DNA of 64,000 nt from Sinorhizobium meliloti (GTDB lineage: Bacteria; Pseudomonadota; Alphaproteobacteria; Rhizobiales; Rhizobiaceae): the NCBI RefSeq assembly GCF_035610345.1, contig NZ_CP141212.1, positions 2,423,976 to 2,487,975 of the forward strand. Reading direction: 5' to 3'. Positions within the stretch are counted from its first letter, which is position 1. Each line of letters starts with the position of its first letter. The translations under genes were made by a program, and so were the position numbers. Positions 54,919-63,483 of the stretch are shown here, piece after piece. The notes beneath the pieces are model-generated. The model was not told the DNA's origin. It was given only the letters and a program-made list of their open reading frames with translations, and searched no databases.

Positions 54919-56007
54919 TCACTGCTTCACATAATTTGCTGCATTATGCTTGTCCATCACCGTCTGGAAGCGGCGCGCGAAGGCGTCGTCGGCGAGTTTC
55001 TTGCGCCGCTGGATATCCTGCGTCGCAAGCATGTTCTTTTCATGCATCTCGAGCAAATCGCCGATGTGGCGCTGTGCGGCCGCGCCGATCCCGGCCATGG
55101 TCTCCTCGGCGGCCGTGTCCACCTGACTGCCGAGCGTGTTGATCTTGTGCGCCACGTCCTGCTGCGCAGCCGTCTTCAACGAATCTTCCAGTGCCTTGTA
55201 GAGAACGATGCGCTGTTCCGTGTCGATGGTGAGCTTGTTGATCAGCGTGTTCTGGGCCGCGATCTGGTTGTTCAAAGAATCGACGAAGGTCTGGAACATG
55301 GCCGTGTAGCGCTCGAGCGTCTGGCTCTCGGCCAGAAGCTCCTGTTCCTTCGCCTGCTTTTCATTGTATTCGGTCGCAAGCTGCGAGCGCTCGCCTTCGA
55401 GGTCGGTTCGGGTCTTCTGGTCTGTCGAGGCGGCGATCCTGTTCTCGATATCGAGCAGCAGCGGGTTGAGCTCTTCGATCCGCTTCTGAGTCTGTTCCAG
55501 CGCAGCCATCGTGCCCTTGCGGCGCTCGATCACCTGGATGAGGCTCTGCTCGGAGGTCTTGTAGCGCTGGTCGAGAATCGCCTTCTGGTCCTTGAGGATG
55601 CCGACGATGGTATCCGATTTCGACAGCAGTTCCTGCAGGTTCCCTGCAAGCGACATGTTGCGCACGCGATCGGTCCGCAGCCTCTGCATCTTCTGCTTCG
55701 AGAAGATTCCGATGAACTTCTCGTAGCCGGTGTAGCTCTTCATGCTTTCGAACTCGGCACCGAAGACGTTGGTGGCGTCCTCCAGTCCGATGATCAGATC
55801 GGCGATGTTGGCTTCCATCACCTTCTGCTGGTTGACGACGTCCTGAATGCGGGCGTTCTCGATATCGAAATTGACGTCGCCGAGCTTGGTGTCCGCCTTG
55901 GCGAATTGCTCGAGAACGACGCCGGACTGCTCGAGCTTGCTGCGCATCTCCTTGACGACGGTTCTGGTCTTCTCGATCTCGGTGTCAAAATTCTGAAGCG
56001 TCGCCAT
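54919..56007 (-). CDS. coiled-coil protein
   Basis: A 362-aa protein dominated by long heptad-like helices: FDTEIEKTRTVVKEMRSKLE at the N terminus, LEQTQKRIEELNPLLLDIEN and ERSQLATEYNEKQAKEQELL in the middle, and AAQRHIGDLLEMHEKNMLAT near the end. It has no signal peptide. Rhizobial homologues are often annotated as cell surface protein, but nothing in the sequence supports surface location. First gene of the AAA+ operon. Confidence 0.78.
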   Translation of the reverse strand: MATLQNFDTEIEKTRTVVKEMRSKLEQSGVVLEQFAKADTKLGDVNFDIENARIQDVVNQQKVMEANIADLIIGLEDATNVFGAEFESMKSYTGYEKFIGIFSKQKMQRLRTDRVRNMSLAGNLQELLSKSDTIVGILKDQKAILDQRYKTSEQSLIQVIERRKGTMAALEQTQKRIEELNPLLLDIENRIAASTDQKTRTDLEGERSQLATEYNEKQAKEQELLAESQTLERYTAMFQTFVDSLNNQIAAQNTLINKLTIDTEQRIVLYKALEDSLKTAAQQDVAHKINTLGSQVDTAAEETMAGIGAAAQRHIGDLLEMHEKNMLATQDIQRRKKLADDAFARRFQTVMDKHNAANYVKQ

Positions 56008-56165
56008 TGCCTTCTCCCCTAAGCCAGCCAGCAGTGCGAGCGGACTATTTCAGCCCTTGATTGCACTTATATAAAGGATGTTTAGCACGGATCGACAAGG
56101 GCGGTGGCCGCTTTTTCAAGCGCACGACAGTAGGGCCGGTGCATCGCCGCCGGCCGGCTTGCGCC

Positions 56166-56753
56166 TCAGCCTTCGCGCATCCGGTCTTCCCAATGGCGAC
56201 GACAATAGGAGACGTATTTCTCATTGCCGCCGACATCCACCTGAGCGCCCTCCCGCATGACCTTGCCGCAGCCGTCGAGGCGAACGACCATCGTTGCCTT
56301 GCGCCCGCAATGGCAGATGGTCCTGACTTCGCGCAGCTCATCCGCGATAGCGAGCAGAGCCATGGAGCCGGGGAAGAGCTTGCCCTGGAAGTCCGTTCTC
56401 AGGCCATAGGCCATGACCGGAATGCCGAGGCGATCCGCCACACGCGCCAACTGCCAGACCTGATCTTCACCGAGGAACTGCGCCTCGTCCACGAAGACGC
56501 AGGCGATTTCACCGGAGCCGTCGCCGTTCAGGCGCTCGATCAGCGCATGGAGATCGTCCTCGCTGCGGAAGGGGATCGCCTCCGATTCCAGCCCGATGCG
56601 AGACGCGATGCGACCCTGGCCGGCGCGGTCGTCGAAGGCTGCGATCAGCATCACGACGCGCATGCCGCGCTCCTGATAGTTGTAGGCGGCCTGCAGGAGC
56701 AGCGTGCTCTTGCCCGCATTCATCGTCGCATAGCTGAAATAAAGTTTGGACAT
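56166..56753 (-). CDS. tdk: thymidine kinase
   Basis: A 195-aa type II thymidine kinase that phosphorylates thymidine in the salvage pathway. Walker A is YATMNAGKSTLLLQAA; the substrate-lid segment ACVFVDEAQFLG contains the catalytic Glu; the zinc-site cysteines are in TICHCGRKATM and YVSYCRRHW. ATG 56753 is chosen because family sequence begins there; the long upstream ORF extension has no resemblance. Confidence 0.93.
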   Translation of the reverse strand: MSKLYFSYATMNAGKSTLLLQAAYNYQERGMRVVMLIAAFDDRAGQGRIASRIGLESEAIPFRSEDDLHALIERLNGDGSGEIACVFVDEAQFLGEDQVWQLARVADRLGIPVMAYGLRTDFQGKLFPGSMALLAIADELREVRTICHCGRKATMVVRLDGCGKVMREGAQVDVGGNEKYVSYCRRHWEDRMREG

Positions 56754-57061
56754 GGTCCCATCTCCGGACATCGTGCCCGCTACATGACGGGGCACGCGTC
56801 CGATGACCAGAGCATCCCGCAGCGACTCACAGATTTCCGAGAGGGCGCACATGCGATGGCCCGCAAGTCCTGCTCGCATCGGGGGGGCGGTATTTCGCGG
56901 GCATTGCGACATCAGGCGTCGCTTTGTGCATCCCGTTAATGTACTGAGGCAATACACTTCTTTAAACGCCAGGGCGCTTGAATTCGCGCTTCATTGGTGT
57001 TTGGCTAACGCTTCATTGGTGTTTGGCTAAAAAAAGAACACAAGGCAGGGGAACGACGACG
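56754..57061. other. Intergenic region with tandem repeat before choX
   Basis: A 308-base gap between the divergent tdk and choX genes. It contains a G-rich run (about 56880) and an exact 22-bp tandem repeat (56987-57030). I could not identify other genes. Both promoters must lie here. Confidence 0.5.
56987..57030 (+). repeat. 22-bp perfect tandem repeat upstream of choX
   Basis: The 22-base unit starting CGCTTCATTGGTGTTTGG and ending CTAA occurs twice with no gap (56987-57008 and 57009-57030). It ends 31 bases before the choX ATG, where promoter or ribosome-binding elements are expected. Confidence 0.9.
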
Positions 57062-58018
57062 ATGATAAGGACGCTTTCTCTCAAATTCACGCTGGCGGGA
57101 GCCGTTTGCATGGCAACCCTGACCGCCGGAAGCGCTTTTGCAGCCGAACCTGAAAGCTGTGGCACGGTCCGCTTCTCCGACGTCGGCTGGACCGATATCA
57201 CAGCGACCACGGCGACCGCGACGACCATCCTCGAGGCGCTCGGCTACGAAACGGACGTGAAGGTCCTGTCTGTGCCGGTTACCTACACATCGCTGAAGAA
57301 CAAGGACATCGACGTCTTCCTCGGCAACTGGATGCCGACCATGGAAGCGGATATCGCCCCCTACCGCGAGGATAAATCCGTCGAGACGGTGCGCGAAAAC
57401 CTCGCAGGCGCGAAATACACGCTTGCGACCAATGCCAAGGGCGTGGAACTGGGCATCAAGGACTTCAAGGATATCGCAGCCCACAAGGACGAACTCGACG
57501 GCAAGATCTACGGCATCGAGCCGGGCAATGACGGCAACCGCCTGATCATCGACATGGTCGAAAAGGGCACCTTCGATCTCAAGGGCTTCGAAGTCGTCGA
57601 ATCCTCCGAGCAGGGGATGCTGGCGCAGGTCGCCCGCGCCGAGAAGTCCGGCGACCCGATCGTCTTCCTCGGATGGGAACCGCATCCGATGAACGCCAAC
57701 TTCAAGCTCACCTATCTTTCCGGCGGCGATGACGTATTCGGCCCGAATTACGGCGGCGCGACGGTGCACACCAATGTGCGCGCCGGATACACGACCGAAT
57801 GCCCGAACGTCGGCAAGCTTCTCCAGAACCTTTCGTTCTCCCTCCAGATGGAGAACGAGATCATGGGCAAGATCCTCAACGACGGCGAAGACCCGGAGAA
57901 AGCTGCGGCCGCGTGGTTGAAGGACAATCCGCAGAGCATCGAACCCTGGCTTGCGGGGGTCACGACCAAGGATGGCGGCGACGGACTGGCCGCGGTCAAG
58001 ACCGCCCTCGGCCTCTGA
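57062..58018 (+). CDS. choX: choline-binding periplasmic protein ChoX
   Basis: A 318-aa choline/acetylcholine-binding protein of an ABC importer. A signal peptide (MIRTLSLKFTLAGAVCMATL, cleavage after SAFA) precedes the mature protein. The residues that form the choline aromatic box in S. meliloti ChoX are present at the same numbers: Trp43 and Asp45 (VGWTDI), Trp90 (LGNWMP), Tyr119 (AKYTLA) and Trp205 (LGWEPHP). This identifies the ligand with confidence. The start follows a CAGGGGAACG region. A terminator-like hairpin separates it from choW. Confidence 0.96.
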   Translation: MIRTLSLKFTLAGAVCMATLTAGSAFAAEPESCGTVRFSDVGWTDITATTATATTILEALGYETDVKVLSVPVTYTSLKNKDIDVFLGNWMPTMEADIAPYREDKSVETVRENLAGAKYTLATNAKGVELGIKDFKDIAAHKDELDGKIYGIEPGNDGNRLIIDMVEKGTFDLKGFEVVESSEQGMLAQVARAEKSGDPIVFLGWEPHPMNANFKLTYLSGGDDVFGPNYGGATVHTNVRAGYTTECPNVGKLLQNLSFSLQMENEIMGKILNDGEDPEKAAAAWLKDNPQSIEPWLAGVTTKDGGDGLAAVKTALGL

Positions 58019-58097
58019 CCGGCGGCAGATCACGCGTGGCATTTTGAATTGCTGCATGTTCCGTGCTCAAATCGGCTCCGATATGGGAAATGCAGTG

Positions 58098-58123
58098 AGG
58101 CGGGGAAACACCCCGCCTTTTTT
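58098..58123 (+). terminator. internal hairpin between choX and choW
   Basis: AGGCGGGG AAACA CCCCGCCT followed by TTTTTT, a classical rho-independent structure 80 bases after choX. It probably limits read-through, so the binding protein is made in excess over the permease and ATPase. Confidence 0.88.
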
Positions 58124-58174
58124 CCACCGGTCTTTTGACCTGAGTGTTGACCCTGGCAAGAGGGACCCTGTTTC

Positions 58175-59020
58175 GTGGAATTCCTGACTGAAAACCCCAT
58201 CCCGATCGGCGCCTGGGCGAAGTCTTTCGTCGACTGGCTGACGACGAATTTCAACCTGTTCTTCGACCAGCTCGCCAACGTGCTTTCGGCGATCATTTCG
58301 GTCCTGCTCTACATCCTCCAGACGCCGCACCCGCTTATCATCATCGCCGTCGTGACGGCGCTCGCATGGTGGTTCCGCCGCTCCCTCGGCATTGCCGCCT
58401 TCACCTGTCTCGGGCTACTCCTGATCGTCAATCAGGGCTATTGGCAGGAGACCACGGAAACGCTGGCGCTGGTCCTTGCGGCAACCTTCGTTAGCATGGC
58501 CGTCGGCGTGCCCCTCGGCATAGCTGCGGCGCGCCGTGCCTGGATCTACTCGATCATGCGGCCGATCCTGGACCTGATGCAGACGATCCCCACCTTCGTC
58601 TACCTCATTCCGGCGCTGATCCTTTTCGGACTCGGAATGGTACCGGGGCTGATCGCCACCGTCATTTTCGCCATTCCCGCGCCGATCCGGCTGACGCGGC
58701 TCGGCATCATCTCGACGCCGCCGGCGCTGGTCGAGGCCGCCGAATCCTTCGGCGCGACGCCCTGGCAGGTGCTGCGCAAGGTCGAACTGCCCTTCGCCAT
58801 GCCGCAGATCATGGCAGGCCTGACCCAGACCATCATGCTGTCGCTCTCGATGGTGGTGATCGCAGCGCTGGTCGGTGCCGACGGTCTCGGCGTGCCCGTC
58901 CTCAGGGCGCTGAACACGGTGAACATCGCAAGGGGATTCGAGTCCGGTCTCTGTATCGTCATTCTCGCGATCGTTCTCGACCGTCTTTTCCGCTCGTCCG
59001 ATGAAGGAGAAGGCGCATGA
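58175..59020 (+). CDS. choW: choline ABC transporter permease ChoW
   Basis: A 281-aa inner-membrane permease of the glycine-betaine/choline (ProW) type, with about six hydrophobic segments and the EAA-type loop LVEAAESFGATPWQVLRKVELP conserved in ABC permeases. Between choX and choV with which it forms one operon; the stop overlaps the choV start by 4 bases. Confidence 0.94.
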   Translation: MEFLTENPIPIGAWAKSFVDWLTTNFNLFFDQLANVLSAIISVLLYILQTPHPLIIIAVVTALAWWFRRSLGIAAFTCLGLLLIVNQGYWQETTETLALVLAATFVSMAVGVPLGIAAARRAWIYSIMRPILDLMQTIPTFVYLIPALILFGLGMVPGLIATVIFAIPAPIRLTRLGIISTPPALVEAAESFGATPWQVLRKVELPFAMPQIMAGLTQTIMLSLSMVVIAALVGADGLGVPVLRALNTVNIARGFESGLCIVILAIVLDRLFRSSDEGEGA

Positions 59021-60066
59021 CCGACGCCGTCGTTTTCAAGAATGTCGACATCATCTTCGGCAAAAACCCGCAGATTGCGGTGCAGATGGTCGACCAGGGC
59101 AAGACGCGCGACGAGATCGGTGCCGCCACAGGCCTGGTACTGGGCGTCGCCGGCGCTTCGCTGACCATCAATGAAGGCGAGATCCTCGTTCTGATGGGGC
59201 TGTCCGGCTCCGGCAAATCGACGCTGCTCAGGGCCGTCAACGGCCTCGCGCCGGTGGTGCGGGGCGAGGTCGAGGTCAAGACCGCGAACGGATCGCTGAA
59301 CCCCTATCGCTGCAACGCCAAGTCTCTGCGCGACTTCCGCATGCATACGGTCTCGATGGTGTTCCAGCAGTTTGCGCTTCTGCCGTGGCGAACGGTGGCG
59401 GACAATGTCGGCTTCGGGCTCGAACTGGCCGGCGTCGCCGATGCCGAACGAAGAAAGCGCGTCGGCGAGCAGCTTGAACTCGTCAACCTGGCCAAGTGGG
59501 CGGACCGCAAGGTCAACGAGCTCTCGGGCGGCATGCAGCAGCGGGTCGGCCTCGCAAGAGCCTTCGCGACCGGCGCCCCGATCCTGCTGATGGACGAGCC
59601 GTTTTCGGCTCTCGACCCGCTGATCCGCACGCGCCTCCAGGACGAACTGCTCGAATTCCAGCGGCGGCTGAAAAAGACGATTCTCTTCGTCAGCCACGAT
59701 CTCGACGAGGCCTTCCGTATCGGCAACCGCATCGCCATCATGGAAGGCGGAAGAATCATCCAGTGCGGGACGCCACAGGAGATCGTGAAGGAGCCGGCAA
59801 ATCAGTACGTGGCCGATTTCGTCCAGCACATGAACCCGATCACCATGCTGACGGCGAAGGATGTGATGCAGACCGGCGTCGGGCGAGCCGCCGCCAGTAC
59901 CGGCGTTTCGGCAACGGCCAGGCCCACCACGCCGCTCGTCGATATTCTCGACGCCATGTCGCGCCAGCCGGGCAGCATAGGTGTGGTCGACAACGGCTCC
60001 GTCGTCGGAACCATCGACGCCCAGAACATCGTCGAAGGATTGACGCGCCACCGCAACAAAAGTTGA
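59017..60066 (+). CDS. choV: choline ABC transporter ATP-binding protein ChoV
   Basis: A 349-aa ProV/ChoV-type ATPase. Walker A is LMGLSGSGKSTLLRAVN, signature LSGGMQQRVGLARAFA, Walker B ILLMDEPFSALDPLIRTRLQ. A C-terminal CBS-like extension (residues about 270-349) with LDAMSRQPGSIGVVDNGSVV may sense ionic conditions, as in ProV. It overlaps choW by 4 bases. Confidence 0.94.
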   Translation: MTDAVVFKNVDIIFGKNPQIAVQMVDQGKTRDEIGAATGLVLGVAGASLTINEGEILVLMGLSGSGKSTLLRAVNGLAPVVRGEVEVKTANGSLNPYRCNAKSLRDFRMHTVSMVFQQFALLPWRTVADNVGFGLELAGVADAERRKRVGEQLELVNLAKWADRKVNELSGGMQQRVGLARAFATGAPILLMDEPFSALDPLIRTRLQDELLEFQRRLKKTILFVSHDLDEAFRIGNRIAIMEGGRIIQCGTPQEIVKEPANQYVADFVQHMNPITMLTAKDVMQTGVGRAAASTGVSATARPTTPLVDILDAMSRQPGSIGVVDNGSVVGTIDAQNIVEGLTRHRNKS

Positions 60067-60099
60067 CGCGGCACGCTGGCCCGCCGGAAGGAGTCGATC

Positions 60100-60843
60100 A
60101 TGAGCGAGAAACCCAGTGTGCTGCGCGAGACGGACGAGGAGGCACGCAAGCTCGCCCGGGTGCTTCTGCGTTCGGCGAGAAGCGGCGCGCTTGCCGGGAT
60201 CGAGCCGGGGAGCGACGGTTTTCCCTTCGTCAGCCGTGTACTCGTCGGCATCGATATCGACGGAACGCCTGTCATCCTCGTGTCGCGGCTGTCGACGCAT
60301 ACTCAAGCGCTCACGGCGGACCGGCGCGCTTCGCTGCTGACCGGTGAGCCGGGCAAAGGCGACCCGCTCGCCCATCCGCGCCTGACGGTCCAGTGCGAGG
60401 CGGAGGCCGTCCCGCGCGATTGCGCGCTCCATCTGCGTCTTCGCGAACGATTCCTGCGCCGGCACCCCAAGTCCAAGCTCTATGCCGATTTTCCGGACTT
60501 CGGCTTCTTCCGTCTCAACCCGCTGCGGGCAAGCCTCAATGGCGGCTTCGGCCGCGCCTATGCGCTGACGGCGGAGGATCTCGCCATCGCTTCGCCGGCC
60601 GCTGCCGCCATCGCGGAAATGGAAGGCGGCGCGATCGAGCACATGAACGCCGATCACGCAGAAGCCGTGAGATATTATGCAACCACTCATTGCCGCGCAC
60701 CGGAAGGCGACTGGAAGATCGTCGGCATCGATTCGGCAGGGCTCGACCTGTCGGACGGCGACCGTCTGCGCCGCCTGGAGTTCGAGACGCCCCTTGCCGA
60801 CGAGGCCGAATTACGGCCAATTCTAAAAAAACTTTACCGTTAA
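60100..60843 (+). CDS. HugZ-like split-barrel protein with DUF2470 domain
   Basis: A 247-aa protein of the pyridoxamine-phosphate-oxidase-like split-barrel family. The N-terminal part reads PFVSRVLVGIDIDGTPVILV and LTGEPGKGDPLAHPRLTVQC; the C-terminal DUF2470 domain shows the motif EGGAIEHMNADHAEAVRYYA. This two-domain build is shared with haem-utilisation HugZ/HutZ proteins, which degrade or bind haem, so a link with the haem receptor upstream in this window is plausible. The haem-binding residues were not verified. Confidence 0.85.
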   Translation: MSEKPSVLRETDEEARKLARVLLRSARSGALAGIEPGSDGFPFVSRVLVGIDIDGTPVILVSRLSTHTQALTADRRASLLTGEPGKGDPLAHPRLTVQCEAEAVPRDCALHLRLRERFLRRHPKSKLYADFPDFGFFRLNPLRASLNGGFGRAYALTAEDLAIASPAAAAIAEMEGGAIEHMNADHAEAVRYYATTHCRAPEGDWKIVGIDSAGLDLSDGDRLRRLEFETPLADEAELRPILKKLYR

Positions 60844-60856
60844 TCGCATCTTAGCT

Positions 60857-60890
60857 ACCCCCATTTCTTGCAGGGGGTGGTTGCCCTTTT
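60857..60890 (+). terminator. possible terminator of the HugZ-like gene
   Basis: ACCCCC (60857-60862) and GGGGGT (60873-60878) pair over a 10-base loop, followed by TTGCCCTTTT. It ends near the NolR operator. Confidence 0.55.
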
Positions 60891-60906
60891 ATGCATCACG
60901 GCTAAT
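60891..60906 (-). promoter_or_regulatory. candidate NolR operator upstream of nolR
   Basis: On the minus strand ATTAG-N9-AT (CTAAT at 60902-60906 read in reverse, AT at 60891-60892) matches the published NolR binding consensus (A/T)TTAG-N9-A(T/A). It lies 32 bases before the nolR start, which suggests autoregulation as reported for Sinorhizobium NolR. Confidence 0.65.
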
Positions 60907-60937
60907 TATCGTGCTTCATCAATCATAACTACGTGTG

Positions 60938-61306
60938 ATGAATTCTCGCATGGAGCACACGATGCAGCCTCTTCCGCCTGAAAAACACGAGGACGCCGAA
61001 ATAGCAGCCGGTTTCCTTTCGGCCATGGCAAATCCGAAACGCCTGCTCATCCTCGACTCTCTCGTCAAGGAGGAAATGGCGGTTGGCGCCCTGGCCCATA
61101 AGGTCGGGCTGAGCCAATCGGCTCTTTCTCAGCACCTCTCGAAGCTTCGTGCGCAGAATCTGGTCAGCACCCGTCGTGACGCACAGACGATCTACTATTC
61201 GAGCTCGTCCGGCGCCGTGTTGAAGATTCTGGGCGCACTATCCGACATCTACGGCGAAGACACCGATGCCGTGGACGAAAAGCCTCTGGTTCGCAAATCG
61301 GCGTAA
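60938..61306 (+). CDS. nolR: ArsR/SmtB-type nodulation regulator NolR
   Basis: A 122-aa winged helix-turn-helix repressor beginning MNSRMEHTMQPLPPEKHEDA and ending EKPLVRKSA. The DNA-recognition helix SQSALSQHLSKLRAQNLVST and the dimerisation helix AVLKILGALSDIYGEDTDAV match the NolR of Sinorhizobium closely, including full length at the C terminus, so this copy is not truncated (the S. meliloti 1021 gene is known to be frameshifted). NolR represses nod genes and others. ATG 60938 is preferred; 60935 is the adjacent alternative. Confidence 0.92.
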   Translation: MNSRMEHTMQPLPPEKHEDAEIAAGFLSAMANPKRLLILDSLVKEEMAVGALAHKVGLSQSALSQHLSKLRAQNLVSTRRDAQTIYYSSSSGAVLKILGALSDIYGEDTDAVDEKPLVRKSA

Positions 61307-61346
61307 CCTCCCAGCACGTCCGTTCGACCGAACAGCACGCCTCATC

Positions 61347-61381
61347 AAGCCCCGCCGATCCGATCGCGGGGCTTCATTTTT
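61347..61381 (+). terminator. rho-independent terminator of nolR
   Basis: A perfect 9-bp stem AAGCCCCGC / GCGGGGCTT with a 10-base loop followed by CATTTTTT, 40 bases after the nolR stop. Confidence 0.92.
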
Positions 61382-61445
61382 GGCGGGCGAGCCTTCTCGG
61401 TCCCGTCGCAGACTGGCCCGCAACATCGTGCTACATGATCATGCC

Positions 61446-61979
61446 ATGAACCTTGAAAGCGAAATTCTCATCCTCACCGGGCCACCCGGTTCCGGAAAGA
61501 CCACAACAGCGCAGGCGCTCGCGGCAGAGCCAGGATCATCGAAGGTCCATCTTCACTGCGACGACTTCTGGCATTTCATCAAACACGGGGCGATACCGCC
61601 CTATCTGCCCGAAGCTCACGAACAAAACGCCGTCGTTGTCGACGTGTTGACGAAAGTGGCCGCAACCTACGCACATGGCGGCTATTTCGTCATTGTGGAC
61701 GGCATCGTCGGACCGTGGTTCCTGGAACCATTCAGGAAAATCACGGCACCGCTCCACTACGTCGTTCTGCGTCCGCCGCTCGGTGTCGCCATCCGGCGCT
61801 GCCAACAGCGCGGCGGGGACACATTGACAGACCCCGTGCCCATCGCGGCGCTTCATCAGCAGCTCTCATCGCTCGGCCCCCTCGAGCGGCATGTTCTCCC
61901 GACCGAAGGACACACTCGGGAGGACACGCTGAGTGCCGTGATCCAGGCAGTGGAAAGCGGATCGTTTCGCCTGGCTTGA
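61446..61979 (+). CDS. small P-loop kinase-like protein
   Basis: A 177-aa P-loop protein with Walker A LTGPPGSGKTTTAQAL at residues 9-24, a HLHCDDFWHFIKHG segment, a Walker-B-like YFVIVDGIVGPWF, and VVLRPPLGVAIRRCQQRGG (lid arginines). It resembles the AAA/kinase-like proteins related to chloramphenicol phosphotransferase or gluconate kinase-type enzymes. The substrate is unknown. ATG 61446 is chosen because the Walker A motif is near the N terminus in the family. Confidence 0.82.
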   Translation: MNLESEILILTGPPGSGKTTTAQALAAEPGSSKVHLHCDDFWHFIKHGAIPPYLPEAHEQNAVVVDVLTKVAATYAHGGYFVIVDGIVGPWFLEPFRKITAPLHYVVLRPPLGVAIRRCQQRGGDTLTDPVPIAALHQQLSSLGPLERHVLPTEGHTREDTLSAVIQAVESGSFRLA

Positions 61980-62067
61980 CGCCCATCGGCGGGCTGATAG
62001 TTTGACCAACGGGTAAAGAATCCGCCCGGCAAATCCAGATTGCCGGGACTCGACGAGGAGGAAAGAC

Positions 62068-63396
62068 ATGTCCAACCGCCTGAACACGACGCCCAACGAC
62101 CTCAGAGCCTTCTGGATGCCCTTCACGGCCAACCGGCAGTTCAAGAAGGAACCGCGGCTGTTCGTCGGCGCCAAGGACATGTACTACACCACCCATGACG
62201 GGCGGACGGTTCTCGATGGAACTGCAGGGCTCTGGTGCGTCAATGCAGGTCACTGTCGTCCGAAGATCACCGAGGCGATTCGCGAACAGGCGGGCGAACT
62301 CGACTACGCGCCGGCCTTCCAGCTCGGCCATCCGAAAGCCTTCGAGCTCGCAAACCGGCTGGTCGACATCGCGCCCGAGGGCATGAACCACGTCCTCTAC
62401 ACCAACTCAGGATCGGAATCGGTCGATACCGCCTTGAAGGTGGCTCTCGCCTACCACCGCGCCAAGGGCAATGGCTCGCGCTTCCGCCTCATCGGCCGCG
62501 AGCGCGGCTATCACGGCGTCAATTTCGGCGGTATTTCGGTCGGCGGCATCGTCGCCAACCGAAAGATGTTCGGCACGCTGCTGACGGGCGTCGATCACCT
62601 TCCGCACACGCATCTGCCTGCCAAGAACGCCTTTACCCGCGGCGAGCCCGAGCACGGCGCCGACCTCGCGGCCGAACTCGAGCGCATCGTCACCCTGCAT
62701 GACGCCTCGACGGTCGCCGCAGTCATCGTCGAGCCCGTCGCCGGCTCGACCGGTGTTCTCATCCCGCCGAAGGGCTATCTCCAGAAGCTGCGCGAAATCT
62801 GCACCAAGCACGGCATCCTGTTGATCTTCGACGAGGTCATCACCGGCTACGGCCGCCTCGGCACGCCCTTTGCCGCTCAATATTTCGACGTGAAGCCGGA
62901 CATCATCACCACGGCCAAGGGGCTTACCAACGGCGTCATTCCGATGGGCGCGGTCTTCGTGACATCGGAAATCCACGACGCCTTCATGACCGGGCCGGAA
63001 CACCTGATCGAGTTCTTCCACGGCTACACCTATTCGGGCAATCCGATCGCCTCGGCCGCGGCGCTTGGAACGCTGGATACCTACAAGGAAGAAGGGCTGC
63101 TGACGCGCGCCGCCGAACTTGCCCCCTACTGGGAGGAGGCGCTGCACTCGCTCAAGGACTGCCCGCATGTCATCGACATCCGCAATATCGGGCTGATCGG
63201 CGCGGTCGAACTCGAGCCGATCGCCGGCGAGCCGACAAAGCGCGCCTTCTCCGCCTTCCTCAAGGCTTACGAGAAAGGTCTGCTGATCCGCACTACGGGG
63301 GACATCATCGCATTGTCGCCGCCGCTGATCATCGAAAAGCAACAGATCGACGAGCTTTTCGACAAGCTGCGCGACGTTCTGAAGAACAATATCTGA
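62068..63396 (+). CDS. omega-amino acid:pyruvate aminotransferase-like class III aminotransferase
   Basis: A 442-aa PLP enzyme of class III. The Schiff-base lysine is K284 in ITTAKGLTNGVIPMG; other motifs are YTNSGSESVDTALK, GRERGYHGVNFGGISVGGIV and FDEVITGYGRLG. The N-terminal AFWMPFTANRQFKKEPRLFV is typical of omega-amino acid/beta-alanine:pyruvate transaminases. Likely substrates are beta-alanine or other omega-amino acids; the exact one is not assignable. Confidence 0.9.
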   Translation: MSNRLNTTPNDLRAFWMPFTANRQFKKEPRLFVGAKDMYYTTHDGRTVLDGTAGLWCVNAGHCRPKITEAIREQAGELDYAPAFQLGHPKAFELANRLVDIAPEGMNHVLYTNSGSESVDTALKVALAYHRAKGNGSRFRLIGRERGYHGVNFGGISVGGIVANRKMFGTLLTGVDHLPHTHLPAKNAFTRGEPEHGADLAAELERIVTLHDASTVAAVIVEPVAGSTGVLIPPKGYLQKLREICTKHGILLIFDEVITGYGRLGTPFAAQYFDVKPDIITTAKGLTNGVIPMGAVFVTSEIHDAFMTGPEHLIEFFHGYTYSGNPIASAAALGTLDTYKEEGLLTRAAELAPYWEEALHSLKDCPHVIDIRNIGLIGAVELEPIAGEPTKRAFSAFLKAYEKGLLIRTTGDIIALSPPLIIEKQQIDELFDKLRDVLKNNI

Positions 63397-63483
63397 GGCA
63401 TTCCTGCCAAAGGCAAAATCCTTTCCCCGGATACGGCGAGAGGGTTATTGTCATGAAATCAATATCAAGGACGAGGTGCACGC

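Noticed and set aside
58600..60690. 696-aa ORF on the minus strand
   Set aside because: Antisense to choW, choV and the HugZ-like gene; no motifs.
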